Positions 27,568 to 39,949 of a stretch of DNA of 64,000 nucleotides are shown here, in pieces. How positions within the stretch are numbered: the first letter of the stretch is position 1; each line of letters starts with the position of its first letter. A program made the translations under genes and the position numbers. Where the stretch lies: assembly GCA_029706075.1 (NCBI GenBank), contig JAINUG010000015.1, positions 1,831,715 through 1,895,714 on the forward strand, in the 5' to 3' direction. The notes below the pieces were generated by a model. That model was not told the DNA's origin. It ran no database searches and saw only the letters and a program-made list of their open reading frames with translations. The DNA is from Aldrovandia affinis. Taxonomy: Eukaryota > Chordata > Actinopteri > Notacanthiformes > Halosauridae.

Positions 27568-27997
27568 TGTGCAAATATAAAATCTGTCATCGATCTGATA
27601 TTTATCTTGCGTCGCGCTGATGTTGGCTCTCTGCCTGACTGCATCAGTAGTGCATGCCTCTCTGACCCCGTCACCTGCGCTTGACCCGACAGGTGGCAGC
27701 ACGTCTCTTGGGTTGCTTGTGATGCGCGCACGTAACCCCCACTTTCAGCAAGCAGCCAGGCATCGTATCCCCCACCTCAGTAACAGCATCTCTGTCAAAG
27801 TTAGTGGCGTAACGGAACACAGTTGATCCGCGATCCGTACGGATCACCCCCCACGGTTCGGCACGCATATGAACCGTGGATTAATTGCTAAATTGAACCA
27901 TCATAGGAAAATACAGTTTTTCTGCTGCTGTTACGTTTTAAAGTAACAATTCCCTAAATCTCAATGCAGAGTTACAGTGAAGAGATAGACAAGACAG

Positions 27998-28243
27998 GTG
28001 CGTGCTGCGTTTTGCTCTGAAGCGCAACGATTGGTTAATTATGCACAAAAAAAGCCATTGTGTGTTTACGTCATGTTGAATCCCAACGAATCAATCAGAG
28101 ATTATCGCGTTGCAAAAAGCAGACAAGTCATAGCTAGCGGAGGAGTGGAGGAACTTGAAAAGCCTCCCGCATCATTTAAATCGCATGTATGGGAGCACTT
28201 TGGCTTCCCTGTAAATTATATTGGCTGGTTACCTGTAGCCTAA
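27998..28243 (+). pseudogene. hAT transposase BED zinc-finger exon remnant (hAT-B)
   Basis: A frame of 81 residues ends VEELEKPPASFKSHVWEHFG followed by FPVNY. The PPxSFKSxVWxxFGF motif is the opening of the BED zinc finger in ZBED1-like hAT transposases. The two cysteines and two histidines that should follow are absent because the frame ends at a stop in 28,241-28,243. Identification as transposase exon 1 is supported by its place 200 bp inside the left terminal repeat of hAT-B. Confidence 0.65.
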
Positions 28244-28993
28244 TCTATCCAACATTAGATACATTTAAAACACTCTAGACATTTGTAGTCAGCTGTTCAA
28301 AAAAGTAGTAACGTTAGGCATTTGCATGCAGTGACCCTAGCCAACTCTTAGGGGTGCAGTGAACTTGTTAGCTAATTTAGTTTAATAATCTCTTAGTATA
28401 CAGTATATGCACAATGTTAGTTAGCCAGCGATTTCTACTTTGGCTACCTCGCTACAAAACATTTAGCAGCCTTGCTTGCTGATTGTTGATTGTTGTTAAC
28501 CCTCTGAGGTCCGTGCTAAGCTTTTAGATGTTTTTTGATTTTGGCATGGTCTGATATTTATCTAAATTTCATCAATTTAACACACACTTACTCCAAAGTG
28601 TTTGATATTTTTATTTGAAGGACAATCACAGCTACATTTGTATGCCATCAATAGTTTGGTCAGTATCATATGCAGCTTGTAAATAGATCTACAAACACAC
28701 AAGTTAAAAATAGTAAATTTTTCTGCTGTCACAAAAGTTGTGAAAGCACACACTAAACTATAGTGACGAATTGTTTTGCCAATGTGCGTTTGTTCATCAA
28801 GGTCTTGGTTATGTAAGGGTGTGAAAACAGTTTAGCACATCTGAGATCTAAATAGCTAAAAACCAGTTTTTATCAGAACTGGTCACATTTATTTCAGGCT
28901 GTGGGAGGGCTAAATGCTAAATACCTGAATATTCATTATTCATTGTCCACACCTCTAAGATCTGTCAGATGGGCCATCTCACTGGGCCATCAG

Positions 28994-29325
28994 TGTTATA
29001 TTCTGAGTTCCTGTTCTGTTGTTTTTTGGTCTTTGTATATTTTTCATTCAGTCCTTATTCATTATTCTTTATCCAGTATTGCATTTTCCCTGTTCTGTCA
29101 CGTTCTGCTCCCTGTCTGTCCTTGTTCCGTTTATTTCGAGATCCACTCTTTGTCTTGTCATGCACTTCGGGAGTTTATACTTTTCGGTTTTTTTACGCCT
29201 TCGCTTATTATCTCGTTTTCTTCCTTCTTACTTTCTAGATTGCACTTTGTATATATTAGGTAGATGTGTATAGTACTAACCAACTAATCTACTAACGTTA
29301 GGGATTTAGATTAAGTTACTAACAC
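28994..29325 (+). mobile_element. Gypsy LTR fragment inside the piggyBac-like element
   Basis: From TGTTATATTCTGAG to TTACTAACAC this matches, in reverse orientation, the last ~335 bp of the LTRs of the element at 53.7-57.7 kb, over shared blocks such as TCTGTCACGTTCTGCTC, TTGTCTTGTCATGCACTTCG and CGTTAGGGATTTAGAT. Identity is clear but imperfect, so this copy is older than the full element. The other part of the LTR is absent and no target duplication was found. A fossil piece. Confidence 0.75.
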
Positions 29326-29535
29326 GCGGAATATGTTTGGCGTCACAAGACGCGGAATTCATATTTTCACGAGTATTTGAAAACAAGCGAAATAAATAAC
29401 ATTTTAGGCTGTTTGAAAAGTATTCTTCCATAGATCTTGTGTGCATATTGCAATTTGTTACGTTGCAACACGCGGAATATGTAGTCACAAGACGCGAATT
29501 CATATATTGAATATATATACGAGTATTTGATAACA
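29321..29535. repeat. Diverged direct repeat pair inside the piggyBac-like element
   Basis: Copy 1 (about 29,321-29,383) and copy 2 (about 29,466-29,535) share ACACGCGGAATATGT, GTCACAAGACGCG, AATTCATAT and CGAGTATTTGA in the same order, about 145 bp apart. Copy 2 has a short AT expansion. No coding. It may be a subterminal transposase-binding array or a local duplication. Confidence 0.55.
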
Positions 29536-30529
29536 TGGCAAATCAAATATAGTTACTTACTCTTCGTCAGTTATTGTCTTCGTCGCTTTTCATCAATACT
29601 CTCAAACACTGCAGCGCAGAAAATCTTTCCATCTTGAATAAAATTGTATGTCTGTATAAAATCTTGCTTCAAATTGTCGGGACAGTTTATGTGTTTACGC
29701 CGGCGTTTCACACATGGCCCCATGCCCCTCCCCACACACCTCCCCGAAACTCGCACCTAGTTACCATGTCAATAGAAGGGGGACGTTACTACCAGGTAAA
29801 AACGAGAGTAAAAGGCAAGGTTTACTTTTGGTCTAATTAACCTAATTTAAAAAATCCCATTTGATTTGCCAGTGCTCAAATCGGAAAGTCGCGATTCTAA
29901 GGTTTCTGCGAAGTTAGAAATAGTAATATACTTGTATTGCTGCTGGGAGCGGCGCCGCTCCCGTCGACCTCAGGGGGTTAAACGCCCGAGCAATTGAAGA
30001 ATGGTAACGTTAAGTTAGTTGTCACACAGATCAGTGACACTTGACAGTTGTTATTAACTAGCTCGCAATTGTTAGCTAGCTTAGGAAACCAAGATTGGAT
30101 GTCTACCCCTAACATTATTGTGTAAGCAGTGATAACAGGTTCTCGAGGTTAACTAGCTGGCTAAACATAGCTAGAAGAAAACATACTAGGTCAGAGTTAG
30201 CTATGCTGAACGATTAGCTAGATGGTTAACGTTAGTTAACCAGGCTCGCTAATGCATTTCCAAGCTGTTCGCAGAGGGAAGATAAGTGTAGTGTTTCAAA
30301 TGAGCTATCGAGCCAGCTCATGGTGTCAACCAACTAAACGTTTCTACAGTTTGTAGAACAGATTATGGCAGTTTTCAAGTTCAATAGCTATCTCAATTGA
30401 GCAATAGATAACATGAACGTTTTCTGAATTGGCTAGCTATACCAAAGCGGATACACGCTAGCTAGCCAAGACTAGGTCTATGCTACTGTTAGCTAACTCC
30501 GTATTAATTAGTTAGCTTTTACGGTTGTG

Positions 30530-30719
30530 TGACAGATGTACTTATGTCTTTTATGTTCTTTGTTTTGTTTTGGATGACTGCTTGTAAGTTGCATGTTCCT
30601 ATTGTTCTTATCTTTTGTTTTCCTCTTCCTCGGGCTGCGCCCCGGGCTGATGTAACTATTGGTTGGGGGGCGCAATATAAATAAATTAAATTAAATTAAA
30701 TTAAATTAAATTAAATTAA
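30530..30719 (+). repeat. Probable LINE 3' end with (TTAAA)n tail
   Basis: A T-rich segment leads to GGGGCGCAATATAAATAAA and then about seven units of TTAAA ending at 30,719. A GGGCGC-type end followed by ATAAA and a short tandem tail is usual for L2/CR1-type LINE 3' ends. There is no coding sequence, so this is a 5'-truncated copy; family not determined. Confidence 0.4.
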
Positions 30720-31282
30720 GAAATGTTAGCGATAGCTAGCGAGCTTACTAACCGCTAGCTTATTTACCCTACAACTCAGACTCTGGAAAATATCAGTTAG
30801 CCAACTAGCTAGTACTTGGCTACTTTGGGACTAAGATAACTCCATAGACGCTAGTTAGCTAATGGTAGCTTACTAACCTAACGTTTTAAAAAGCGGTAAA
30901 TGGGCAAAAATGTTCACTGCTTTAAGTGTTTTACAGAATAAATGGAAATCAAAGTTATATTTGTCTCCCTTTTTTTTTTCCTGATCGGAAAAATTATCCG
31001 ATCCGTGACTCAAAACCGTGATACGATCCGAACCGTGAGTTTTGTGATCCGTTGCACCCCTAGTCAAAGTGCAGGCCAGATGAAACATTGTGTGAGGAAC
31101 AGAACAGGGGTGAAAAGTGTATTTCTTTTTGTTTATTTGTTCATTGGGAGGAAAGGAGAGGGCACACACCAGCCACCAGCGAATTATTATATATATATTT
31201 TTTTGTGAGGGTGACCTGGCGCCCCTAGCCGACATGGCGCCCCAGGCAGCTGCCTGTATTGCCTGTGCCTTGAGCCTGTTCT

Positions 31283-34200
31283 ATCAGAAACTAGAGTGAG
31301 GACAGCCAACAGCATCACTATGATAATTCTCCTCCAACAATTCCAATCCCACAGGTGGATACTGCATGGTGGATAGTGTGCCGGGAAAGACTTGCTTCCA
31401 ATTATACTGATACAAGGAAAATAAAGACAGCGATTTTGCATGATTCCTTGATTTTGCTTGTACACTGTCACTTAATTCACCAATAAGCAGCAAGATTCCT
31501 TCTCACCAATGCCTACGTATTATAAATGAATAACTTCATGAACTTCAATGAACATCCAAAACTGAAAGATAGATGGCACAGAGGATGACTTTCTAAATGT
31601 CTACCACATATATTACGAGGAATCTTAGATTCACCCCACATAGAGTAGCCCAACTCAGATGACGGACAACAATATGTTTATTTAATCGTGTTCCAACCAA
31701 GTATGTAAAAGAAAAGTTTCCATCAGGTAAGTGTTTCAGAACTCAAGTAGCCAGTGAAACCATTTTTTAAAAGTATTTTTTCCCAAAATGCAATAATTCT
31801 GGTGAATTAATTTTCACATTTTATGTTATTACATATGCCACTGTATATTACTCTTGAATTCTGGTATATGGATTTTAGATATTTAGTCACTGTATTTTAC
31901 TTTGAAATGTGCCATAGGTACTGTACTGTCTGTGTGTGTACTGTATTTCTATAGTGATACCATGCTAAAAATCCACTTGTGTGGACAATAACACATTTTT
32001 TATCATGTGATATTCTACGTCCTCTTGTTCTGCAACAGCTCGGCCTAAAACTCATCAATGCAAGAATAAATAAATACCTAAATGTATCTATGCTTAACCT
32101 TCCACTAAAAGGCAGGGACCGTCTGAAATAATCCATATTGACAATTCATATTAAATTACATTTTTTAGAATTCATATTTAAACCTGACATCACAAATATA
32201 TATATATTGTTAACTTACTAAAATGACATGGAAAAAGAAAGAAAATATTATATTTTTATAAATATTTAAATATTTAAATCTTCGTAAAAAAGAGAAATAA
32301 AAATATATTTTAATAAAGTAAGTCATTGGTCAAAATTATTTTCAAATGTGATTTTTTTAGCACTAACCCCAGAACCCATTACAATTGAAAAATGTAAAAA
32401 AATATTGTTTTTAATATTTAATATTGGTTTTTTCTTTATTAGTATTGTTTTCTCATTCTAATTCTCTATTTATTCCTGTCAACATAAATCTAATGTTGTG
32501 TCATTCTATTACCCTTTCAATTGAATGCATTATTCTAAAATGAAAAGAAAGCCCATTAGGGATAACCTATCTTTTAAAAAATATTTTAGCCATCACACCC
32601 ACTGCACTCTACAAACTCTACTCTAAAGCTCCAATGCTGTGGCTTGTGAAGGACACTGTACTAAATCATTGAATTGATTGAATGTTAATGCATGCTCTGG
32701 ACATATTGTAAATACCAACAAAATCACAGAGTAATAAAAATGCATTTATGACACAAAGCCAGTACAGTAATAATGGGCAGCTCAACTCTGGGAGTAAGAG
32801 ATCTCTTTCCTGACCTCCTTCGTAAAATATTGTGTGTATAAACAAAATACTGCCGTTGCCAACGGTCAGTAGATTTTATGTTTTTGTGAATATCATAATT
32901 ACGAGGCATTTTTCGACCTTACAGCATTAATATGTTAAAAACGGTATAAGTCCAAATGCACATTAAATGCATGCATAATAAAAGAAGAAAAGTAGGCCTA
33001 AAATATAGCATGCCATTTTATAAAGGTAATCACAATCAATTTGACATTAACACCTGCTCAGTTGAGCAAGCAGGCATTGGTGAAAAAAAGGAGCGCTGGA
33101 CTTCTGTTGGTATGAGGTAGGTATATTATTCATCACTCTCTGTTTAATAAGCAACTAAAGGCTCCAGTGGCAATATGTCCGTGTGAGCTAAATGTAAACT
33201 GGATTATACATAGAATAATAGATCAACGTTACTATTGCCATATCAGCAAACCAGCCGCCCCTGTCAACACCAAAGTGACATGCATGAAAGAGCTCTCACA
33301 CCACTAGTCTCAGTGGCATGGGGGGGACTCAGTTGTAGCGTTAAAGACAGGTGCTCATCACATGTCCCCAAGAGTATGCCAAACAATCAGGTTATCCAGT
33401 TCTTCTCAATCCATAATCCAAGAGGACCTGTTTGATCATTGCTGCACAGGTCCACTCAATATGAATTACTTTTATACAAAGTATACTTTTATACACTAAC
33501 TGAAGTGTCTGTAAATGCAGTACTATTTTGATGTGTGATGATATATAAGTGTTTCCCAAAGTACTTCAAAGTGCTTCAAATCCCCAATTATGCCTGCATT
33601 TAAAAATCTAAATGCCAATAACTGTTGCATAGTTATAGTGGGAATTGATAATCCTACTATGTAATGTTTCTCAGAATGGATTGTATATTGAGTACATACT
33701 GTATATTGAACAAAAAACTGATTTCCCAAAACCTTGAAAGATGTTTATGGCTGTGCCTACTCGTACAGCTTGGATACTTGGAGTACTGTATGTGCTTGCT
33801 TTTCTAACTGGTCACATTCACCTTATTACACCTTTTCTCTTCTTGTGCAAAAATGGATATTACAGTATTACTTATGAACACCTCAGAAACATCCCATTCT
33901 GTAAACATGTGTATCAAGACAGTGGTGGTATGGTTAGTTCAACTGGTATCTGACCTGGGAGCTGTGTGCACAGGTATTTATAATTACGATTTGGGAAATT
34001 TAATCTTCTTAAGTCACCTGCAAAATCGAGCATCTTCCTGACAAAAGAGAAATATCACCTGCGTGAGCACAGCTGTGAGGGTGAGGTGACAGATGACAGC
34101 AGTGCAATAATAGCCTTCTGTGTGATGCTCCCACTGATTTGTAGAGCTCCAGAGAAACTGAAATCAGCTTATTTTGTTTGAGAAATATAGCCTCATCACC

Positions 34201-37200
34201 ATATGCTGGGATTTGTAAAACAACAAGGCCATAATGCTAGGCCCTTGTTACCCACATCCCCTCTGTTTCTCTGTATAAACCCCAATCACTTCAACGTGCG
34301 CACTCCAAGGAAATCAATCAAGCATCAAAACAAAATTAAGTTCCTCCCAGCTCACAGCATGGGGAAGGAAACTCAGGTCCAAAGTAACTATCTGTAACAA
34401 CATCCAAACCACCTGAACAGCTGCCACATTTCCTCAATTCACAATATCAGTATATATTTTTTAACACAGCATGCGCATACTATTTACCAGCCAGCTCTCT
34501 ACTCCAACTACTCAGGGACAAAAAACGAAGAAAAAACGCTCACAAAATGACCAGCTCCAGATAACAAGGGTCGTACAAGGGTCATATTGATACTGAACAA
34601 AATGTTCACATGACATATATTGTCCTCCATGGAAAGAAGCACAAATGCACATGACCCTATCACTGTTTTACAACAACAGCAGGTTTGAGTGATGTACGTA
34701 GCACACGTTTAGAATTAAATTTAGCATGTTACTAAGCGCCCTATTTGCAAATGGCAACAACAACTTTTACACTATTGCTCAAATCAGAATATCTAGGAGT
34801 GGAATAGTTCTGTGAATTAGAGCTGGTTGTTTTTATTACATGGTACACTTACATGTTACAAAAATGTACACAGACTACCTGCTAGTTAGACTTTATCACA
34901 CGATATTCCACCTATTCAAAGCTTAAATCGGTGCATTATTCAAAACAATAATTGTCTATAGAGGAACTCTCGTTGGAAATGAACTTGTGTGTGTGAGAGT
35001 CAACGGCTCTAATCAGCAATGAGAACTGACCTTAGTCATTGGGTAAAATCTTCTAGTAAATGTGGCTTGAGTGGCGATCATTTGAACCTTCTACAAAGAC
35101 ATGTCTCTATGTCACTATGGATGTGTCACTACCAAGCTAGAGCACTTGAGACACTCACAGGAAGTGGAGAAAATTAAAGGTTGGACATGATTGCTTTAGC
35201 AAGTCTTCACAGGCACAAATGATCCAAATTCGCAGCCAAGACTGATACAAACTTTTATCTTGCTTTTATCATTTTAGATATCACACCCACACTGTGCTCT
35301 AAAAACCAGAGGCAGGTTCGCTGGTGAACAAGCCTGTACCACTCCAATTTACTTGCAGGAGGAAAACATAAAGACACCAACCCATGAGGTTTTGGATCTT
35401 TAACCCACCATGAAAACAAAAGTAATGATAAACTCAACAACTACAACCTTGTTGTGAAAGTTATTGTGACCTTGTGAAAACTATCTGTATTATTTATACA
35501 TAACCGTGTATAATTTAAAGGGACATCAGTCTTACATTCAAATGGTTTTGCCATGTGCTGGTTCACTGTAGCTGTTCACATTCCAGCCCTATAATGTGAC
35601 CTATGATACAATGAGGACTTAAAAATAAAATTCCTCTATGTGAGAGCAGCAGTGTGCCAGAGGCCTGGGTGGGAGGAATCCACATACACTGGATCAATGC
35701 AGCAAACCGGGTTCTGACTCACACTTAATGAAAGAAAACCAATAGAAGTGGTACTCAAAAAAGCAAAACGAACAAACAAAAAACTGCAGGCAATGGTACT
35801 TTCCTATTAGTAATTTCTTACCTTAATGATTTAGATTACTTATGGCATCAACACAACATGCATTTATCTTGTTTATCACTTATATAGCCACGAGGCAAAA
35901 CTGAGCATGTCATACTAGCAGTAAAAAAATAAAAAGATTCACCACATACACAAATACAATCCTACACTGGGCACCGAGGATGTGGGAAGTTATCAGTTTG
36001 CCATCACAGTCATCTGATTCAAATCCCATTGAGAAACTAATTTGAAGCCAGATCACATGAACAGGACATTAAGAACCTGCTGGGAGCTTCGCACTGCTGA
36101 AAACACTGAATGAGACATACTACTGCAGAAATGCCTCCAGATCTCTTTCAACAGGGTGCCCAGGAGGTATGAAGCTGTCATTAAATCCACAGGGGACATA
36201 GGAGTGAGGTGCTGTAAATATAACATTTCTTCTTTTCTCTCAGGGTATAACTGTATATTTTTGGATGCTGTTGCTTGCCAGTCTCCCCAGCATCGTAAAT
36301 GATTTGATATGTGCTGCTATATCTTCATGGGACACCAGAGGACAGCATTTCCAAAGAAAACGTTTTGTCCAGTCACATCAAGGCTCACTCTTCAACAGGA
36401 ACTTGTAGGTGTGTCAAGCGCTCTTTGAGAAGGAGCCAAGCTGTATCTCTCTTGTCAACATGGCTGTGTGAAACAGACAGCTGCAGTGTATGTTAAGGCA
36501 TGCATTAATGAGCTGAAAACAGATTAGACGTACATTTTGCACGAAATGTTCTTAGGCCAGTGTAAGTCCACCAATCCGTTTCGAGAAATGGGAATCAACT
36601 GGGTAGTAAGTCTGACAGCTGTGCATGTTTGAAGCCTGGAATTTACTGTACACTGTAGGTTTATATTTGAGAGGGAATTCTCTCTAGCTCTGCTCTGGCA
36701 CTGAAATAGTATTGCCAGAGCCAGCCTGATTAAGTCTCCTAGCATTGTGGATAATAAGGCTTAACTCCTTAGCTCAACAGGAGAACCTGAGAGAAACTAA
36801 ATGGTGGAACAGCCATGACACATTAAAAAAAACAACTAAAAAAATACAGGCTAAAAACAGAGGGATCATTCACATGTCAGAACAGTGTAAGAATTCAGTC
36901 ATGGATCCCACCCAGGGAGTGGATTCTGTTAAGGGTCATTCACTCACTCATTCCTAATTCCATTTGTTCATTTTTGCCCAGGGCAGTGAATAAATAGGAT
37001 CAACAGGCAGGAATGACCAACCAACAGCCCAACCTCACATCTGTGAATGAATCACGAATCGACTTATGAACTTTGAATTGGGGAAATACATTTCAAGCAG
37101 TTTTAATGTGCTAAAAGATCAGGTTAAATGGGGGACTGCTGATAATGTCATTGGCTCTCTGGAAAGAGGGGGGAATTACATTGGTGAAAGTATCTATATT

Positions 37201-38230
37201 CATTCAATTCAAGGCAAAACTGAGATTAAAAAAAGGGGGAAAAAAACACATGAATCTTTTCCACAGGGCCATCTGAATGCATGTGCATGCCTTTGGGATG
37301 ACAGCACTTGCTCCTTGCAACCAGATGTTTAAGTGATCAGCCTAGAAGTGCACTGGTAGAAGGATTTCAAGGGGTGCAGTCACAGTGAAGCTGATGATAA
37401 CATTTTGAAAAATGCTTAAAAATGAGATGAGGTGAAAATTGTTCTGCTTATTTATTTTATAGGACATTAAATGGAGAGCACTGAAATACTATGCGAGAGG
37501 GTGCACACAAACACAAAATGTCATTCCCGATTGTTACAGCAACCTGCTACCGACCATGTATTCTCAGCATACTATGAATGTATGAATTGTCAACTAACCA
37601 GCTCAGATCCCTTTGTAAGGTAAACACATTTTGTTTATTTTGGCGACAAACATGTTTACATCTTTGTTCCCTTACTAAAGCCTACCAATGCTATCTGCTT
37701 CTTGCCATTTTTCTTTCGCAAGAAAACCAGATTTTTTGTTTGCATTTTCACAATGTCCAGCTTTGCACTCATAGGAATTATGACATATGAACCATGGGCT
37801 GACAGAGGGAAACCAAGGTCTTAAACTTTTAAAGGAATGTTAAAAATTCCAAGTCATTCCTAAGGGTGTTTTGAACAACCTAACAGAGGTTGACTGTTTG
37901 GTCAAATTTCAGCCCTCAGTCAGCTCTGCTCTGACCATTGCAACACAAATATTTTGGAGTTATGGGTTTAGATGAGCAAACTTTCTTGGATTTCATTTCA
38001 GCGAATACATTTTTTTTAGCTTTAATTTAGGAAATGCTTCACTAAACAGGCAAAAGTGCGACCAACTGTTCCATGTAGATTGTCAGATAGGTTGTTCTTA
38101 ATATCAAGAGCAACCCCCCCACAAGAGACAAAAACAAAAACATTTTCAATTCAATATCCAACAAATTTTTTAACATTTTAAACTGCTCTGAGGAATTATG
38201 TATAATGCTAAAAATAGAACCACTTACATA
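31283..38230. other. 7-kb non-coding stretch, no gene seen
   Basis: AT-rich DNA (very AT-rich at 32.1-32.6 kb) without recognisable exons, RNA genes or bounded elements. Open frames here are short and without motifs. It could be intergenic, or intron of a gene extending beyond the window. Confidence 0.4.
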
Positions 38231-38775
38231 CAGGGGGGGTTGACAAATTAATGGAAACACCAAATAATATATTAATATTTATTAACAAATAAGGAATTGG
38301 GCTACCCTTTGACTTGCAGCTTCAATCCTCCTTGGAATGCTGTCAAACAAAACTGGAGAGGCCATAGAAGGTGTTTGACTTCATCCTGGTGTTCATGAAA
38401 CCACTCTTGATAAATTAATTTATCAGGGTGTATAGGGTCATTATTATCTTGGAATATGGGAACATCTTGAGGAAGCCATGTTTGCACCATAAAGTGTATC
38501 TGGTCACCTAAAATGGCTTTGTATTCCGTGGCCATAGTTCTACCATGCATAATAATAATCAGACCCAATAACTCCCAAGATATGGCTGTTCATGCCATAA
38601 CAGATCCAGCATTATGTTTAACAGTTGGAAACAGGCAATGTTGGCTTCCTTTGGTTTTCTCCAAACATAAACTCATTCAGATGTAGGAAAAAGAGCAAAC
38701 AACGACTCATAATTATAACATATTTATAAGACATATTGGTAATTAGTATTGACATTAATATGACACATGTGTAGT
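38231..38775 (-). mobile_element. Tc1-like transposon, deleted copy (same family as TVP23A intron copy)
   Basis: The terminal repeat starts at 38,231 after TA with CAGGGGGGGTTGACAAATTA and continues ATGGAAACACC. On the minus strand the transposase C-terminal part reads HGRTMATEYKAILGDQ, WLPQDVPIFQDNN (second catalytic region) and KLIYQEWFHEHQDEVKH. The distal part (38,700-38,775) matches the 5' part of the 22.96-24.05 kb copy. Sequence between is deleted and no far terminal repeat is seen. Confidence 0.8.
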
Positions 38776-38789
38776 TACTTCAAAATATT

Positions 38790-39668
38790 CATCATTTAAA
38801 ATTTTGTCTACCCCTATATAGATAGAATTGACCCTTAAATAGATTTTTTTGCCATCAATGTACACACAATACCCCATAATGACAAAGTGAAAACACGTTT
38901 TTTGAAATTGTTCAAAAACTGTATTAAAAAAACTGTATAAAAAACTGAAATATGTAATTTACATAAGTATTCAGGCCCTTTGCTAAGACATTCCAAAGTG
39001 AGCTCTGTTCCCTTTGATCATCCTTGAGATGTGTCTAGAACTCAATTGCAGTCCACCTGTGGCAAATTCAATTGATTGGACATGATTTAAAAAGGCACAC
39101 ACCTGTCTATATAAGGTCTCACAGTTCACAGTGCATGTCAGAGCAAAAACCAAGCCTTGAAGTCCAAGGAACTCTCCATAGACCTCCAAGATATAATTGT
39201 GTCGAGGCATAGATCTGGGGAAGGGTATAAAAACATTGCTAAAGCATTGAAAGTTCCCAGGAGCATAGTGGGCTCCATCATTGTGAAATGGAAGAAGTTT
39301 GGGACCACCACAACTCTTCTTCGGGCTGGCTGTCTGGCCAAACTCAGTAACCGGGCAAGAAGGGCCTTGGTCAGAGAAGTGACCAAGAACCCAATAGCCA
39401 CTCTAACAGAGCTTCAGAATTCCTCTCCAGTGATGGGACAACCTGGCAGAAGGACAACCATCTCTGCAGCACGCCATCAATCAGGCCTTTATGGTAGCGC
39501 TTTGCTCATCAGACCAGATCATCTTTTTTCTCATGCTCTCAGAGTCCTTTAAGTGCAGTTTGGCAAACTCCAGGCAGGCTGTCATATGTATTTTACTCAG
39601 GAGTGGCTTCCATTTAACCACTAAGTGTGGAAAAAGTGAAGCGGCCTGAATACTTTCCGAAGCCACTG
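38790..39668 (+). mobile_element. Tc1-like transposon with internal micro-inversion and deletion
   Basis: The left part contains the family's subterminal ACACAATACCCCATAATGAC and TCTATATAAGGTCTCAC. An open transposase N-terminus begins at 39,157: KSKELSIDLQDIIVSRHRSG, KVPRSIVGSIIVKWKKFG (paired helix-turn-helix), then LSNRARRALVREVTKNP. After HQSGLYG (39,499) the next ~125 bp lie in reverse and encode on the minus strand the very next part of the protein (KWKPLLSKIHMTACLEFAK to MIWSDE). Then comes the right end CTGAATACTTTCCGAAGCCACTG at 39,668 followed by TA. The catalytic core beyond the first D is deleted. The left terminal repeat is eroded. Confidence 0.85.
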
Positions 39669-39949
39669 TATATATAGGGCGTAGACAAAATATATATGGT
39701 GTGAATAGGGTGTGAATGTTTTGGAGTAGATTTTTTACATATATACAGTATATCCATATTGTATACCAAAAAATGAGAACAATTATAATAAATGCCATTT
39801 AGCAAACACTTTTATCCAAAGCAACTTACAGTCAATGCAATATATTCCAGTAGGAGTTGAACCCACAACCTAAGCGGTGCCAATGCTATGCTCTACCTAC
39901 CTAGCCACACAGAACCACATTATTATTATATTATTATATTATATACAAA

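Larger units (their letters stand above)
28500..29977. mobile_element. piggyBac-like non-autonomous element inserted in hAT-B
   Basis: TTAA target sites flank it exactly (28,496-28,499; 29,978-29,981). Terminal repeats CCCTCTGAGGTC and CCCCCTGAGGTC (reverse of GACCTCAGGGGG) match at 11 of 12 positions. TTAA targets and CCCT-type ends are diagnostic of piggyBac. No transposase coding was recognised; the 1.48-kb interior carries a Gypsy LTR fragment and a pair of diverged 60-bp direct repeats, so the element is a composite non-autonomous copy. Confidence 0.8.
27802..31062 (+). mobile_element. hAT-B: hAT transposon inserted in hAT-A
   Basis: Terminal inverted repeats TAGTGGCGTAACGG (27,802) and its mirror CCGTTGCACCCCTA (31,062) match at 11 of 14 positions. 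Flanking 8-base direct repeats GTCAAAGT are identical (27,794-27,801; 31,063-31,070). Just inside, CACGGTTCGG and CCGAACCGTG are also inverted. A BED-finger transposase exon lies at 28.0-28.24 kb. The interior is expanded by a piggyBac-like insertion (28,500-29,977) and a LINE-like tail (to 30,719), and contains many TAGCTAGC motifs. The right 165 bp recurs at 3,425-3,589. Confidence 0.85.
27029..31274 (-). mobile_element. hAT-A: hAT-type transposon, outer layer of a four-level nest
   Basis: Left end CAGGGCCGGCTCTACACATT with the typical GGTGCCCTAGGCGAG follow-on; right end contains GGCGCCCC..GGCAGCTGCC and stops at CTTGAG. Eight-base direct repeats CCTGTTCT flank it exactly (27,021-27,028 and 31,275-31,282). 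Part of the right terminal repeat (expected CCGGCCCTG) is missing. Its own sequence is 27,029-27,801 and 31,063-31,274; the rest is a younger insertion. A transposase N-terminus is on the minus strand near 27.5 kb. Non-autonomous. Confidence 0.75.

Noticed and set aside
28901-29263. 120-codon plus-strand open frame, Phe/Ser/Leu-rich
   Set aside because: It is a reading of the Gypsy LTR fragment (pyrimidine-rich strand), not a membrane protein gene.
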